Assembly: GCA_038527375.1 (NCBI GenBank)
Contig: JBCBFU010000001.1
Location: forward strand, 1 to 64,000
Direction of reading: 5' to 3'
Source: Shimia_B sp038527375
Lineage (GTDB): Bacteria > Pseudomonadota > Alphaproteobacteria > Rhodobacterales > Rhodobacteraceae
DNA length: 64,000 bases
The translations under genes were made by a program, and so were the position numbers. Of the stretch, positions 47,389-55,704 are shown piece by piece; within the stretch, counting starts at the first letter, position 1; every line of letters begins with the position of its first letter. The notes beneath the pieces were generated by a model. That model saw only the letters and a list, made by a program, of their open reading frames with translations. It ran no database searches and was not told the origin of the DNA.

Positions 47389-48356
47389 AACCGCCATTTC
47401 GGGCGTCGGGGCACGCGCACGGCTAGCATCGGTTTGATAAGCGGGGAGCGGAAGCGCGTGAGGTCGAGCGCCTCGTGCACGCCGAGGGTTTCCTGTCCGG
47501 CATATTGGGTACGGACCGCGCTGCGGGAATAGAACGGCGCATCCAGCATGTTCTTGACCTGCTTGGGTTTGTATCCCGCATCCGCGCGGGTTTCCCGGCG
47601 CACCGCCCAGAGGCTGCGCGCGATCTTTGCCTTGGGCGGCGGGGTTTGCATCACGGTGGGTTGCCCTTGGGCGTCAAAGCGCAGGCCCACGGCCAGCTCT
47701 GACCCATCCAGCCGCGTCGCATCGTAGAAGCACAGCGAGCCATCCCCGGTCGCGTCCTTGTGCGGGTAGCGGCCCCAGGTCCAATAGCTGAAATCCTGTT
47801 CCAGCGCGCGGGTGCCGAAATTGGCGTCGAAATAGCCGTGTCCGTCCCATTGCCAGCCTTCAGCCTCCAGATCGACGGAGATGCGCGAGGTGGGCGCAAA
47901 GGGGCGCCAGATGTGGGCGCCGTCGGGGGTGAGGGGAAGCTCGACATCGGTGATAGCTGCGGGCGTGATGCGCACCTGTCCCCGCACTCGAGAGATGATG
48001 GGCGGGCCCGAGACCTCGTTGATGTCGATGACCAGTTCGGTGCCCGTCCAGCGGAGGGAAGAGGGGCCGACGGTGAACGTCTCCTGCGTCTGCCGCAGGG
48101 CGGACGTCCCGCGGTCGGTCATCGTGAACCGCCCGCCAGGACCGTAGGTCGCCACGTTGATGCAGACATTGTTGGCCGGGTTGCGGCGGCCCGACCACGC
48201 GTACCACGGCGAAAAGACCGAGCCGATAAAGGCGATGATGCTGATCGCGCGGGTGCCGTCCGTGCTCAGGCCGTCGACATACCACCAGGCATAGCCGTTG
48301 GGTGGGACGTCGAGGTTGAAGTTCGGGCCGGCCCGATCGCCGCGGCCACGTGCGAT
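47385..48356 (-). CDS. crtC: Carotenoid 1,2-hydratase (hydroxyneurosporene synthase) CrtC, start uncertain
   Basis: About 283-323 residues of CrtC. The core has the family pattern FIGSVFSPWYAWSGRR, INVATYGPGGRFTMTDRG and AHIWRPFAPTSRI. It adds water at the C1,C2 double bond of neurosporene. The start cannot be fixed. The frame is open back to an ATG at 48614, which would overlap crtD by about 350 bases, and no ATG, GTG or TTG lies between it and the conserved core. I have placed the start at an ATC at 48356, before the conserved PPNGYAWWYVDGLS. A CTG at 48269 or an ATC at 48236 are alternatives. The conserved start region lies inside the 3' end of crtD in another frame. Confidence 0.8.
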   Translation of the reverse strand: MARGRGDRAGPNFNLDVPPNGYAWWYVDGLSTDGTRAISIIAFIGSVFSPWYAWSGRRNPANNVCINVATYGPGGRFTMTDRGTSALRQTQETFTVGPSSLRWTGTELVIDINEVSGPPIISRVRGQVRITPAAITDVELPLTPDGAHIWRPFAPTSRISVDLEAEGWQWDGHGYFDANFGTRALEQDFSYWTWGRYPHKDATGDGSLCFYDATRLDGSELAVGLRFDAQGQPTVMQTPPPKAKIARSLWAVRRETRADAGYKPKQVKNMLDAPFYSRSAVRTQYAGQETLGVHEALDLTRFRSPLIKPMLAVRVPRRPKWRF

Positions 48357-49795
48357 GCGGAGAGGGTCGCCATCGGTATCCCCGCTCCCGGATGCGCCCC
48401 GCCCCCCACCAGAAAGAGGCCCGGCACCCGCGTCCGCGCCGTCGGGCGCTGGAAGGCGGCCATCATCCCATGTGGGCTCTGCCCGTAGAGGGCGCCGCCC
48501 GATGCCGGAAACAGCCGGTTGAAGTCCGCCGCCGTCGTCAGCGCGCGATCGGGCGGTGAGCTGCGAAAGGTCAAACCGAATTGCGCGAGGGTCGGAAAGG
48601 TCTGTTGGCGACATAGGTCGATCTCACTTGGGTAGGCGTGGGTTTTGGGGGTCGCGGGCGCGTTCAGGATCATCTCGAACCGCTCGGTCTCGGGCGGTGA
48701 TTGGCCCGTTCCCCGGTCTTCGGCGCAGACATAGATCGTGGCGTCCTTGGGCTGCGATCCGGCTGCGATAGGGTCGAATTCCGCGCGGGGATTGCGGGCG
48801 AAGAAGACGTTGTGGTGGACAAGGCCAGGGTCGCGATCGACGGCCTCGGCGAAGGTCCAGACATTGGCGGACAGGCTGCGCGCCTCGAGCGGTTGGCCCG
48901 GTGTGGCGGCTGTGACGGCGTTGCCTAGAAGTCCGGTCGTCAGCGCACGGGGGTCGCCGTTGAACACGACGCGCGCGCATGGCGTGCGGCCATCGCCGGT
49001 GTGGACGGCGGATACGCGTCCGCCCTGCACCTCGATCCGGTTCACATGGGTGTTGAGGCGGATATCTGCGCCCTGTTTGCGGGCAAGGTCGGCCAAGGCG
49101 CTGGCCAGTTTGTTCATGCCCCCGCGCACGCGCCAGACGCCCGCAGCCTCGGAATGCGAGATCAGCGACAGGATCGCGGGGCTTTGGTACGGGGAGCCGC
49201 CGACATAGGTGGCGTAGCGGCCATAGAGCTGGCGCAGGCGCGGGTCGCGGAAGCTGCGCGCGAGGCGCTGGGCCAATGTCGACAGGGGCGCCATCAGGCG
49301 GATCAGCCCGGGATCGCGCATGATATGGAGCGCCATGGGCACGGCAGATGGCGTGGGGTTGTGGAGCATGGGCCGCTCGAACGCCTCAAACAGGCGGCGT
49401 GCCTCGGCGGCGAAGCGGCGATAGTCCTGTTCGGATTGCGGGCCGGACATCTCGCGGATCGCGGCGGCGCTGGCATCCTGATCGGCAAACAGGTCCAGTT
49501 GCGCCCCATCGGGCCACCAGTGGCGCGCGAGCAGAGGCTCGGGATCGAGCGTTACGTGATCGTCCAGTGCTTCGCCCGCGGCGGCAAATAGCGCCTCGAA
49601 CACGGGTTTCATGGTCAATACGGTTGGGCCTGCGTCGACGGGGCCCACGGGGCTACCCACCGTGCGCATCTTGCCGCCGACCTGACCAGCGCTGTCCATG
49701 ACTGTGACCCTGTGACCCAGCGCGCCGAGACGCACAGCCGCGGCGAGACCGCCGATGCCTGCGCCGACGATGATGGTCGTGTCCTGTTGGGTCAT
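48266..49795 (-). CDS. crtD: Methoxyneurosporene dehydrogenase (1-hydroxycarotenoid 3,4-desaturase) CrtD
   Basis: 509 residues from the ATG at 49795, with GGGAGG upstream. FAD-binding N-terminus IIVGAGIGGLAAAVRLGALG and VMDSAGQVGGKMRT, and the C-terminal LFLVGGGAHPGAGIPMATLSA. It makes the C3,C4 double bond after CrtC and CrtF. The last 20 residues are rich in S, T and A (TSTSTSHPTA) and are encoded over the start of crtC in another frame. Divergent from crtE with a PpsR/CrtJ-containing promoter between. Confidence 0.95.
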   Translation of the reverse strand: MTQQDTTIIVGAGIGGLAAAVRLGALGHRVTVMDSAGQVGGKMRTVGSPVGPVDAGPTVLTMKPVFEALFAAAGEALDDHVTLDPEPLLARHWWPDGAQLDLFADQDASAAAIREMSGPQSEQDYRRFAAEARRLFEAFERPMLHNPTPSAVPMALHIMRDPGLIRLMAPLSTLAQRLARSFRDPRLRQLYGRYATYVGGSPYQSPAILSLISHSEAAGVWRVRGGMNKLASALADLARKQGADIRLNTHVNRIEVQGGRVSAVHTGDGRTPCARVVFNGDPRALTTGLLGNAVTAATPGQPLEARSLSANVWTFAEAVDRDPGLVHHNVFFARNPRAEFDPIAAGSQPKDATIYVCAEDRGTGQSPPETERFEMILNAPATPKTHAYPSEIDLCRQQTFPTLAQFGLTFRSSPPDRALTTAADFNRLFPASGGALYGQSPHGMMAAFQRPTARTRVPGLFLVGGGAHPGAGIPMATLSASHVAAAIGPARTSTSTSHPTAMPGGMSTA

Positions 49796-49854
49796 CTTTC
49801 TGCCGCCCTCCCCGGTGGCCAAAGATCCAGTGCATGGATTTGTGTGTGGGATTG

Positions 49855-49949
49855 TTGACTCGCGATGGCCAACTGTCCACACTTGTTTACACATGCAAAG
49901 TCCAATCTAATTTACAGTCGAGACTTGTCCACCTTGCGGGAGAGCACCC
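49855..49949. promoter_or_regulatory. Divergent crtD / crtE promoter region with PpsR/CrtJ boxes
   Basis: Box TGTCCACACTTGTTTACA (49874-49891) matches TGT-N12-ACA and a degenerate AGT-N12-ACA copy follows at 49899-49916, 25 bp on. A possible crtE promoter TTGTTT (49883-49888), 17 bp, TCTAAT (49906-49911) is covered by the two boxes. The start of crtE is 38 bases after the -10. Confidence 0.7.
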
Positions 49950-50822
49950 ATGCAGCAGCGAATTGAAGCGGCCATCGCCAATGCCATCCGACTGGGGCAA
50001 GGGCGCGGTGCGGTGCCCGGCAAGCTGCAAGAGGCGCTCGATTACGCAGTCACGCCTGGCGGTGCGCGCATCCGCCCGACGATCCTAACGTCGGTTGCCA
50101 TGGCATGCGGTGATGACCGGCCCGCGTTGACCGACGCGGCGGCGGCGGCGCTGGAGTTGATCCATTGCGCCAGCCTCGTTCACGACGACATGCCCTGTTT
50201 CGACAATGCCGATGTTCGGCGCGGCAAGCCGTCCGTGCATCGCAAGTGGTCCGAGCCGATCGCGCTTTTGACCGGCGATTCGCTGATCGTGCTGGCGTTC
50301 GAGGTTATCGCGCGCGTGGCCGAGGCCGATCCCATGCGCGCCGCGCAGCTGTCGATGTTGCTGGCGCAGCGCACGGGTATGCCGGGCGGCATCTGTGCCG
50401 GTCAGGGGTGGGAGAGTGAGGACAAGATCGACCTCGACGCCTATCACCGGGCCAAAACCGGGGCGCTGTTCATTGCGGCCACCCAGATGGGCGCGGTCGC
50501 GGCGGGTCAGGATGCCGAGCCGTGGGAAGAGTTGGGCGCCCGCATTGGCGAGGCCTTTCAGGTCGCCGACGATCTGCGCGATGCGCTTTATGATGAAACA
50601 GAGCTGGGCAAACCCGCGGGGCAGGACGATCTGCACGGTCGGCCGAACGCGGTGGCGCTGTTGGGCGTAGATGGGGCGATTGACAAGCTCGACGCCTCGC
50701 TCGCCGGCGCGATTGCGTCGATCCCCGCCTGCCCCGGCGAGGCGCATCTGGCCGAGATGGTCCGCACCTATGCGCAGAAGCTGACGCCTGTATACGCAGC
50801 CGCCCGGACGGCGGCGGAGTGA
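49950..50822 (+). CDS. crtE: Geranylgeranyl diphosphate synthase CrtE
   Basis: 290 residues, with GGGAG before the ATG. The two Asp-rich motifs are HDDMPCFDNADVRRG and AFQVADDLRDAL. It extends farnesyl diphosphate to C20, feeding both carotenoids and the bacteriochlorophyll tail. Its stop overlaps crtF by four bases. It starts the large plus-strand unit crtEF-bchCXYZ-puf. Length is usual. Confidence 0.95.
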   Translation: MQQRIEAAIANAIRLGQGRGAVPGKLQEALDYAVTPGGARIRPTILTSVAMACGDDRPALTDAAAAALELIHCASLVHDDMPCFDNADVRRGKPSVHRKWSEPIALLTGDSLIVLAFEVIARVAEADPMRAAQLSMLLAQRTGMPGGICAGQGWESEDKIDLDAYHRAKTGALFIAATQMGAVAAGQDAEPWEELGARIGEAFQVADDLRDALYDETELGKPAGQDDLHGRPNAVALLGVDGAIDKLDASLAGAIASIPACPGEAHLAEMVRTYAQKLTPVYAAARTAAE

Positions 50823-51967
50823 CCAAGGCACAATCGCTGAACGCGCCTGCCACGGCAAACTTGGGGCGGTTCGGGAGCGGGCCGCGTGCGTGGATGCTAC
50901 GGCTCGCCGCGTCACGCCGGTTTCAGACTTGGGCCGCGCGGATGCCTGTCTTTGCGGGCCAAGCCCGCCGCGAAGGCGAGGCGATGATGGGGCTGATCAG
51001 CGGCTTTGTGCAGTCCCAATGCCTGTTTGCCTTGATCGAATTGGATGTGCTCACCCGGTTGAGCCACGGACCGCAGAGTGCCGAGGACCTGTCCGATGCG
51101 CGGATGCCTGCGGAACGGATGGAGCTGCTGTTGCGCGGGGCGGTCGCGCTGGGATTGGTGCGCATGGCGGGCGATCGCTATGCGCTGACCGTGCGGGGAG
51201 CGGCCAGTCTGGCGGTTCCGGGCCTGTCCGAGATGGTGCGCCATCACAAGGTTCTTTATGCCGATCTGGCTGATCCTGTTGCGGTATTTCGCGGGGACGG
51301 GCCGACCGCCTTGGCGCGATTTTGGCCCTATGTGTTCGGAGCTGATGGTGCCGTCGATCCGGGCGTCACCCAGACCTATTCTGATCTGATGGCCGATTCG
51401 CAGGCCTTGGTGGCCGAAGATACCCTGCGCATGGTCGATTTCGCGGATGCGGGCATGATCATGGATGTGGGTGGCGGAACCGGGGCGTTCCTAACGGCGC
51501 TGGGCCGGGCGGTCGATGGGCCGCGGTTGCACCTGTTTGATCTTCCGGCCGTGGTTCCGGGGGCCGAAAGCCGGTTTCGCGCCGCGGATCTGACGGCGCG
51601 CGTGACGATCACGCCGGGGTCTTTCCGCGATGACGCGCTGCCGCAAGGTGCCGATACGGTCACGCTGGTCCGGGTTCTTTACGATCACGCGGATGCCACG
51701 GTGCGCGCCCTCTTGGCCGCTGTGTTGGACGCGTTGCCGCCCGGCGGGCGGATCGTGGTGTCCGAGCCGATGACGGGCGGTGACGCCCCCACCATCGCCG
51801 GTGACATCTATTTCGCGACCTATTGCATGGCGATGGGCACCGGTCGCGCACGATCCAGCAACGAGATCAGCGCGCTTTTGACCGATGCCGGGTTCGAAGG
51901 GATCGAGGTGCCGCGCGCGCCGCGCCCGTTCGTGACGTCTGCCGTCGTGGCGCGCAAGCCCGGCTGA
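50819..51967 (+). CDS. crtF: Demethylspheroidene O-methyltransferase CrtF
   Basis: 382 residues beginning at the GTG on the crtE stop (GTGA). A plant-type O-methyltransferase fold: dimerisation helices at the N-terminus, then the SAM motif IMDVGGGTGAFL and late RIVVSEPMTGGDAP. It methylates the C1 hydroxyl made by CrtC to give the methoxy group of spheroidene. About 170 bases with three PpsR/CrtJ boxes follow before bchC. Confidence 0.94.
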   Translation: MTKAQSLNAPATANLGRFGSGPRAWMLRLAASRRFQTWAARMPVFAGQARREGEAMMGLISGFVQSQCLFALIELDVLTRLSHGPQSAEDLSDARMPAERMELLLRGAVALGLVRMAGDRYALTVRGAASLAVPGLSEMVRHHKVLYADLADPVAVFRGDGPTALARFWPYVFGADGAVDPGVTQTYSDLMADSQALVAEDTLRMVDFADAGMIMDVGGGTGAFLTALGRAVDGPRLHLFDLPAVVPGAESRFRAADLTARVTITPGSFRDDALPQGADTVTLVRVLYDHADATVRALLAAVLDALPPGGRIVVSEPMTGGDAPTIAGDIYFATYCMAMGTGRARSSNEISALLTDAGFEGIEVPRAPRPFVTSAVVARKPG

Positions 51968-52020
51968 GCCGTCAAAGCCGCCGAAAACCTGCGTGCTGTA
52001 AACAACATTCAATCCGACGC

Positions 52021-52098
52021 TGTCCAAACTGTTTGACACATGCATGTGTAAAGCTAAACTGACACATGCCTGCAGAAGGGTGTAAGTGAGTCCTGACA
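52021..52098 (+). promoter_or_regulatory. bchC promoter with three PpsR/CrtJ boxes
   Basis: TGT-N12-ACA occurs three times: 52021-52038, 52047-52064 and 52081-52098. A good sigma-70-like pair TTGACA (52033-52038), 16 bp, TAAACT (52055-52060) overlaps the first box (in the -35) and lies inside the second box (the -10). The third box falls after the presumed start. PpsR/CrtJ is known to repress bchC through paired boxes across -35 and -10. Confidence 0.85.
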
Positions 52099-52135
52099 CG
52101 ACAAAGACGGACCACATCACCGAAGGGAGAAAGAG

Positions 52136-53077
52136 TTGGAAGCCACAGCCGTTCTATTGTCCGGTCCGCGCAAGCTGGACCTGGCGTCGGTGCCCCTAAG
52201 GGACCCGGGCGCGGCGGATATTGTGGTCGATATCCGGCACTCTGGTATCTCCACAGGTACAGAAAAGCTGTTTTATACCGGGGAGATGCCCCCGTTCCCC
52301 GGCATGGGATACCCTCTGGTTCCGGGTTACGAGGCCGCCGGAGAGGTGGTCGAAGCCCCAGTGGGATCGAGGTTCAAAGTGGGCGATCACGTCTTTGTCC
52401 CCGGGGCCAATTGCTATGACGGGGCGTTCGGCCTGTTCGGCGGATCGACCAAACGTTTGGTGACATCCGAGGATCGTCTGACCCGCATTGATTCTGGCTG
52501 GGGCGCCTCCGGCGCACTTCTTGCGCTGGCGGCCACGGCGCGTCACGCGCTGGCGGGACCGGACAAGGCGCTGCCCGATTTGATCGTGGGCCATGGTGTT
52601 CTGGGCCGTCTTCTGGCGCGGCTGACGATTGCCGCCGGTGGGCCTGCGCCGACCGTTTGGGAGATTGACCCCGACCGGATGGCGGGTGCTGCGGGATATG
52701 ACGTCGTGCAACCCGATGATGACGCCAAGCGCGACTATCGCGCGATCTACGATGCGTCGGGTCAGGGTGCGTTGCTGGATCAGTTTGTCGGGCACATCGC
52801 CAAGGGTGGCGAGATCGTTCTGGCAGGATTCTACACCCAGCCGCTGCAATTCGCCTTCCCGCCCGCCTTCATGAAAGAGGCCCGCATCCGCATCGCGGCG
52901 GAGTGGGACGCAAGCGACATGACGGCCACCCGCGCGCTCGTCGAAAGCGGGGCGCTGCAGCTCGATGACCTGATCACGCACACGGCAAACGCCGCTGAGG
53001 CGAGCACGGCCTACGAGACCGCCTTTGGCGATCCGGGCTGTTTGAAAATGATACTCAACTGGAAGGACGTGGCATGA
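52136..53077 (+). CDS. bchC: Bacteriochlorophyllide a (hydroxyethyl) dehydrogenase BchC
   Basis: 313 residues starting at TTG with a strong AAGGGAG ribosome site. Medium-chain dehydrogenase/reductase family with SGISTGTEKLFYTGEMPPFPG and VPGYEAAGEVVEA near the N-terminus and a nucleotide-binding part. It oxidises the C3 hydroxyethyl to acetyl in bacteriochlorophyllide a synthesis. It starts the bchC-X-Y-Z unit under three PpsR/CrtJ boxes. The stop overlaps bchX by four bases. Confidence 0.95.
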   Translation: MEATAVLLSGPRKLDLASVPLRDPGAADIVVDIRHSGISTGTEKLFYTGEMPPFPGMGYPLVPGYEAAGEVVEAPVGSRFKVGDHVFVPGANCYDGAFGLFGGSTKRLVTSEDRLTRIDSGWGASGALLALAATARHALAGPDKALPDLIVGHGVLGRLLARLTIAAGGPAPTVWEIDPDRMAGAAGYDVVQPDDDAKRDYRAIYDASGQGALLDQFVGHIAKGGEIVLAGFYTQPLQFAFPPAFMKEARIRIAAEWDASDMTATRALVESGALQLDDLITHTANAAEASTAYETAFGDPGCLKMILNWKDVA

Positions 53078-54072
53078 AAGATGTCCCAAATCTCAAGGAT
53101 TTTGGCGACCGGCTGCGCGATGAGGCGAACGAGGACCTCGCCGATATCGTGACGGATGAACCCACGTCCAAGACGCAGATCATCGCGATCTACGGCAAGG
53201 GCGGGATCGGCAAGTCGTTCACGCTGGCCAACCTCAGCCACATGATGGCCGAGCAGGGGAAGCGTGTTCTGCTGATCGGGTGTGACCCGAAATCTGACAC
53301 GACGAGCCTGCTGTTCGGCGGCAAGGCGTGCCCGACGATCATCGAAACCTCGACCCGCAAGAAGCTGGCGGGCGAAGAGGTTGCGATTGGGGACGTGTGC
53401 TTCAAGCGTGGTGGCGTCTACGCGATGGAGCTGGGCGGACCGGAGGTGGGTCGCGGCTGTGGTGGCCGTGGTATCATCCACGGGTTCGAGTTGCTGGAAA
53501 AGCTGGGCTTCCACGATTGGGACTTTGATTACGTCCTCCTCGATTTTCTGGGCGACGTGGTGTGCGGCGGCTTTGGCCTGCCCATCGCGCGGGACATGGC
53601 GCAGAAGGTGATTTTGGTCGGATCGAACGACCTGCAGTCGCTTTATGTGGCCAACAACGTGTGTTCGGCCGTGGAATACTTCCGCAAGCTGGGCGGCAAT
53701 GTGGGCGTCGCGGGTCTGGTCATCAACAAGGATGACGGATCCGGCGAGGCGCAGGCCTTTGCCAAGGCGGTCGACATTCCTGTGCTGGCCTCGATCCCGC
53801 AGGACGACGACCTGCGCAAGAAATCTGCGAATTATCAGATCGTGGGCACGGCTGAATCCCAGTGGGGATCGCTGTTCGCCGAACTGGGAATGAACGTGGC
53901 AGATGCGCCGCCGGTGCGGCCTGCACCGCTGAGCCAGGATGGGCTGCTGGAGCTGTTCGACGGGTCCGAGACGGGCGCTGGCATCGAGTTGGTGCCCGCC
54001 ACGGACGAGGACATGCGCGGATCGAACGCGGCACCCAAGGCCAGCCTCGAAGTGGTGTACGACGATGCTTGA
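53074..54072 (+). CDS. bchX: Chlorophyllide a reductase iron protein BchX
   Basis: 332 residues. NifH-like ATPase. The P-loop is IAIYGKGGIGKSFTLANL, then IGCDPKSDTTSLL. The 4Fe-4S ligand cysteines lie in GPEVGRGCGGRGI and DVVCGGFGLPIA. It delivers electrons to BchYZ, which reduces the C7=C8 bond of chlorophyllide. It begins on the bchC stop (ATGA). The gene ends 54 bases before the bchY start, and a 21-codon ORF bridges the two. Confidence 0.97.
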   Translation: MKDVPNLKDFGDRLRDEANEDLADIVTDEPTSKTQIIAIYGKGGIGKSFTLANLSHMMAEQGKRVLLIGCDPKSDTTSLLFGGKACPTIIETSTRKKLAGEEVAIGDVCFKRGGVYAMELGGPEVGRGCGGRGIIHGFELLEKLGFHDWDFDYVLLDFLGDVVCGGFGLPIARDMAQKVILVGSNDLQSLYVANNVCSAVEYFRKLGGNVGVAGLVINKDDGSGEAQAFAKAVDIPVLASIPQDDDLRKKSANYQIVGTAESQWGSLFAELGMNVADAPPVRPAPLSQDGLLELFDGSETGAGIELVPATDEDMRGSNAAPKASLEVVYDDA

Positions 54073-54130
54073 TCTGCGTGCCCTTGAAACCCTGCAACGT
54101 GCTTTGACGGATCGGAAGACGACCAAGTGA
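54065..54130 (+). other. 21-codon ORF bridging bchX stop and bchY start
   Basis: ATG at 54065 overlaps the bchX stop (54070-54072) by eight bases and its TGA (54128-54130) overlaps the bchY GTG (54127). It would encode MLDLRALETLQRALTDRKTT plus K. It may let ribosomes pass from bchX to bchY and may have no protein role. The ribosome site is unclear. Confidence 0.35.
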
Positions 54131-55704
54131 GTGGTGAAGTCACATATGACGACACCGCAAAGGTGGACGTGATCCAGGGCGAAGCCAGGGTCGAATCCGG
54201 TGTTGAGCCTGCTGCGGCCACTCCGGTCGACGGTATGGGATGCCACGCGGGCGCGGATGAGATGGAGGCCGCGGCGCGGTCTGCCGGCAATTCCGAAGTG
54301 CTCGATCAGTTTGCCAAGGATTACCCGCAAGGGCCGCATGACAAACCACAGAGCATGTGCCCCGCCTTCGGGTCGCTGCGCGTGGGTCTGCGGATGCGCC
54401 GGGTGGCGACCGTGCTGTCGGGATCGGCCTGCTGTGTCTACGGCCTGACGTTCGTGAGCCACTTTTACGGGGCGCGGCGGTCGGTGGGCTATGTGCCGTT
54501 CAATTCGGAGACGCTGGTCACGGGCAAGCTCTTCGAGGACATCCGCGAGAGCGTCTATGCGATGGCGGATCCCGAGAAATACGACGCGATTGTTGTGACG
54601 AATCTGTGTGTTCCGACCGCCTCTGGCGTGCCGCTCCGGCTTTTGCCGGATGAGATCAACGGCGTGCGGATCGTGGGCATTGACGTGCCGGGGTTCGGCG
54701 TGCCGACCCATGCCGAGGCGAAGGACGTCCTTGCCGGTGCGATGCTGAATTATGCCCGGGCCGAGATTGAGAATGGGCCTGTGCCGGCACCAGTTGCGGG
54801 TGTGGAAGATCGCCCGACGGTAACCCTGCTGGGTGAGATGTTCCCGGCCGATCCCATGATGATCGGCGCGATGTTGGCCCCGATGGGTCTGGCTGCGGGT
54901 CCCGTCGTGCCGTGCCGCGAGTGGCGCGAGCTGTATTCGGCGCTCGATTGCGGGGCCGTGGCGGCGATCCATCCGTTCTATACATCTGCCATTCGTGAGT
55001 TTCAGGCAGCCGGTCGGCCTGTCATTGGGTCTGCCCCCGTCGGGTATGATGGCACCGCCGCGTGGCTTGCGGCGATTGGCGATACGTTTGGTATCAAGGC
55101 AGACCAAGTCGCCGCCGCGCAGAACGCTTTCCTTCCTGCGATCAAAGGTGCGCTGGCGGCGACCCCGATCAAAGGTCGCGTGACGCTGTCGGGGTATGAG
55201 GGCTCGGAACTGTTGGTCGCGCGCCTGCTGATCGAGAGCGGGGCCGAAGTTCCTTATGTCGGCACGGCTTGCGCCAAGACACCGTGGTCCGAGGATGATG
55301 CGGCGTGGCTCGAGGCCAAGGGCGTGTCGGTGAAGTTCCGCGCGTCGCTGGAAGATGATTGTGCCGCGATGGAGGCCTTCGCGCCCGATCTCGCCATTGG
55401 CACGACGCCGGTGGTGCAGAAGGCCAAGGAGCTGGGCACGCCGGGGCTCTATTACACGAACCTGATTTCCGCGCGGCCCCTGATGGGTCCCGCTGGCGCC
55501 GGGTCGCTGGCCGAGGTGATCAACGCCGCAATCGAAGGGCGCGAGCGCATGGATAAGATGCGCGACTTCTTCGAGGGCGTGGGCACTGGCGACACCGCCG
55601 GTGTCTGGGAAGGCGCGCCCAACGTGCGTCCCGACTTCCGCGCGACGCAGGAAAAGAAGCTGGCGAAACAAGCGCGGGCGGCGAAGGCCGCTGAGATGAT
55701 CTGA
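54127..55704 (+). CDS. bchY: Chlorophyllide a reductase subunit Y
   Basis: 525 residues, GTG start. NifD-like catalytic subunit that, with BchZ, holds the 4Fe-4S cluster. The pattern CPAFGSLRVGLRMRRVATVL and SACCVYGLTFVSHFYGARRSVGYVPF is typical of BchY, with cysteines near the N-terminus for the cluster. The N-terminus is about 35 residues longer than the conserved part and acidic. It ends 193 bases before bchZ, unlike the overlaps elsewhere in this unit. Confidence 0.95.
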   Translation: MSGEVTYDDTAKVDVIQGEARVESGVEPAAATPVDGMGCHAGADEMEAAARSAGNSEVLDQFAKDYPQGPHDKPQSMCPAFGSLRVGLRMRRVATVLSGSACCVYGLTFVSHFYGARRSVGYVPFNSETLVTGKLFEDIRESVYAMADPEKYDAIVVTNLCVPTASGVPLRLLPDEINGVRIVGIDVPGFGVPTHAEAKDVLAGAMLNYARAEIENGPVPAPVAGVEDRPTVTLLGEMFPADPMMIGAMLAPMGLAAGPVVPCREWRELYSALDCGAVAAIHPFYTSAIREFQAAGRPVIGSAPVGYDGTAAWLAAIGDTFGIKADQVAAAQNAFLPAIKGALAATPIKGRVTLSGYEGSELLVARLLIESGAEVPYVGTACAKTPWSEDDAAWLEAKGVSVKFRASLEDDCAAMEAFAPDLAIGTTPVVQKAKELGTPGLYYTNLISARPLMGPAGAGSLAEVINAAIEGRERMDKMRDFFEGVGTGDTAGVWEGAPNVRPDFRATQEKKLAKQARAAKAAEMI

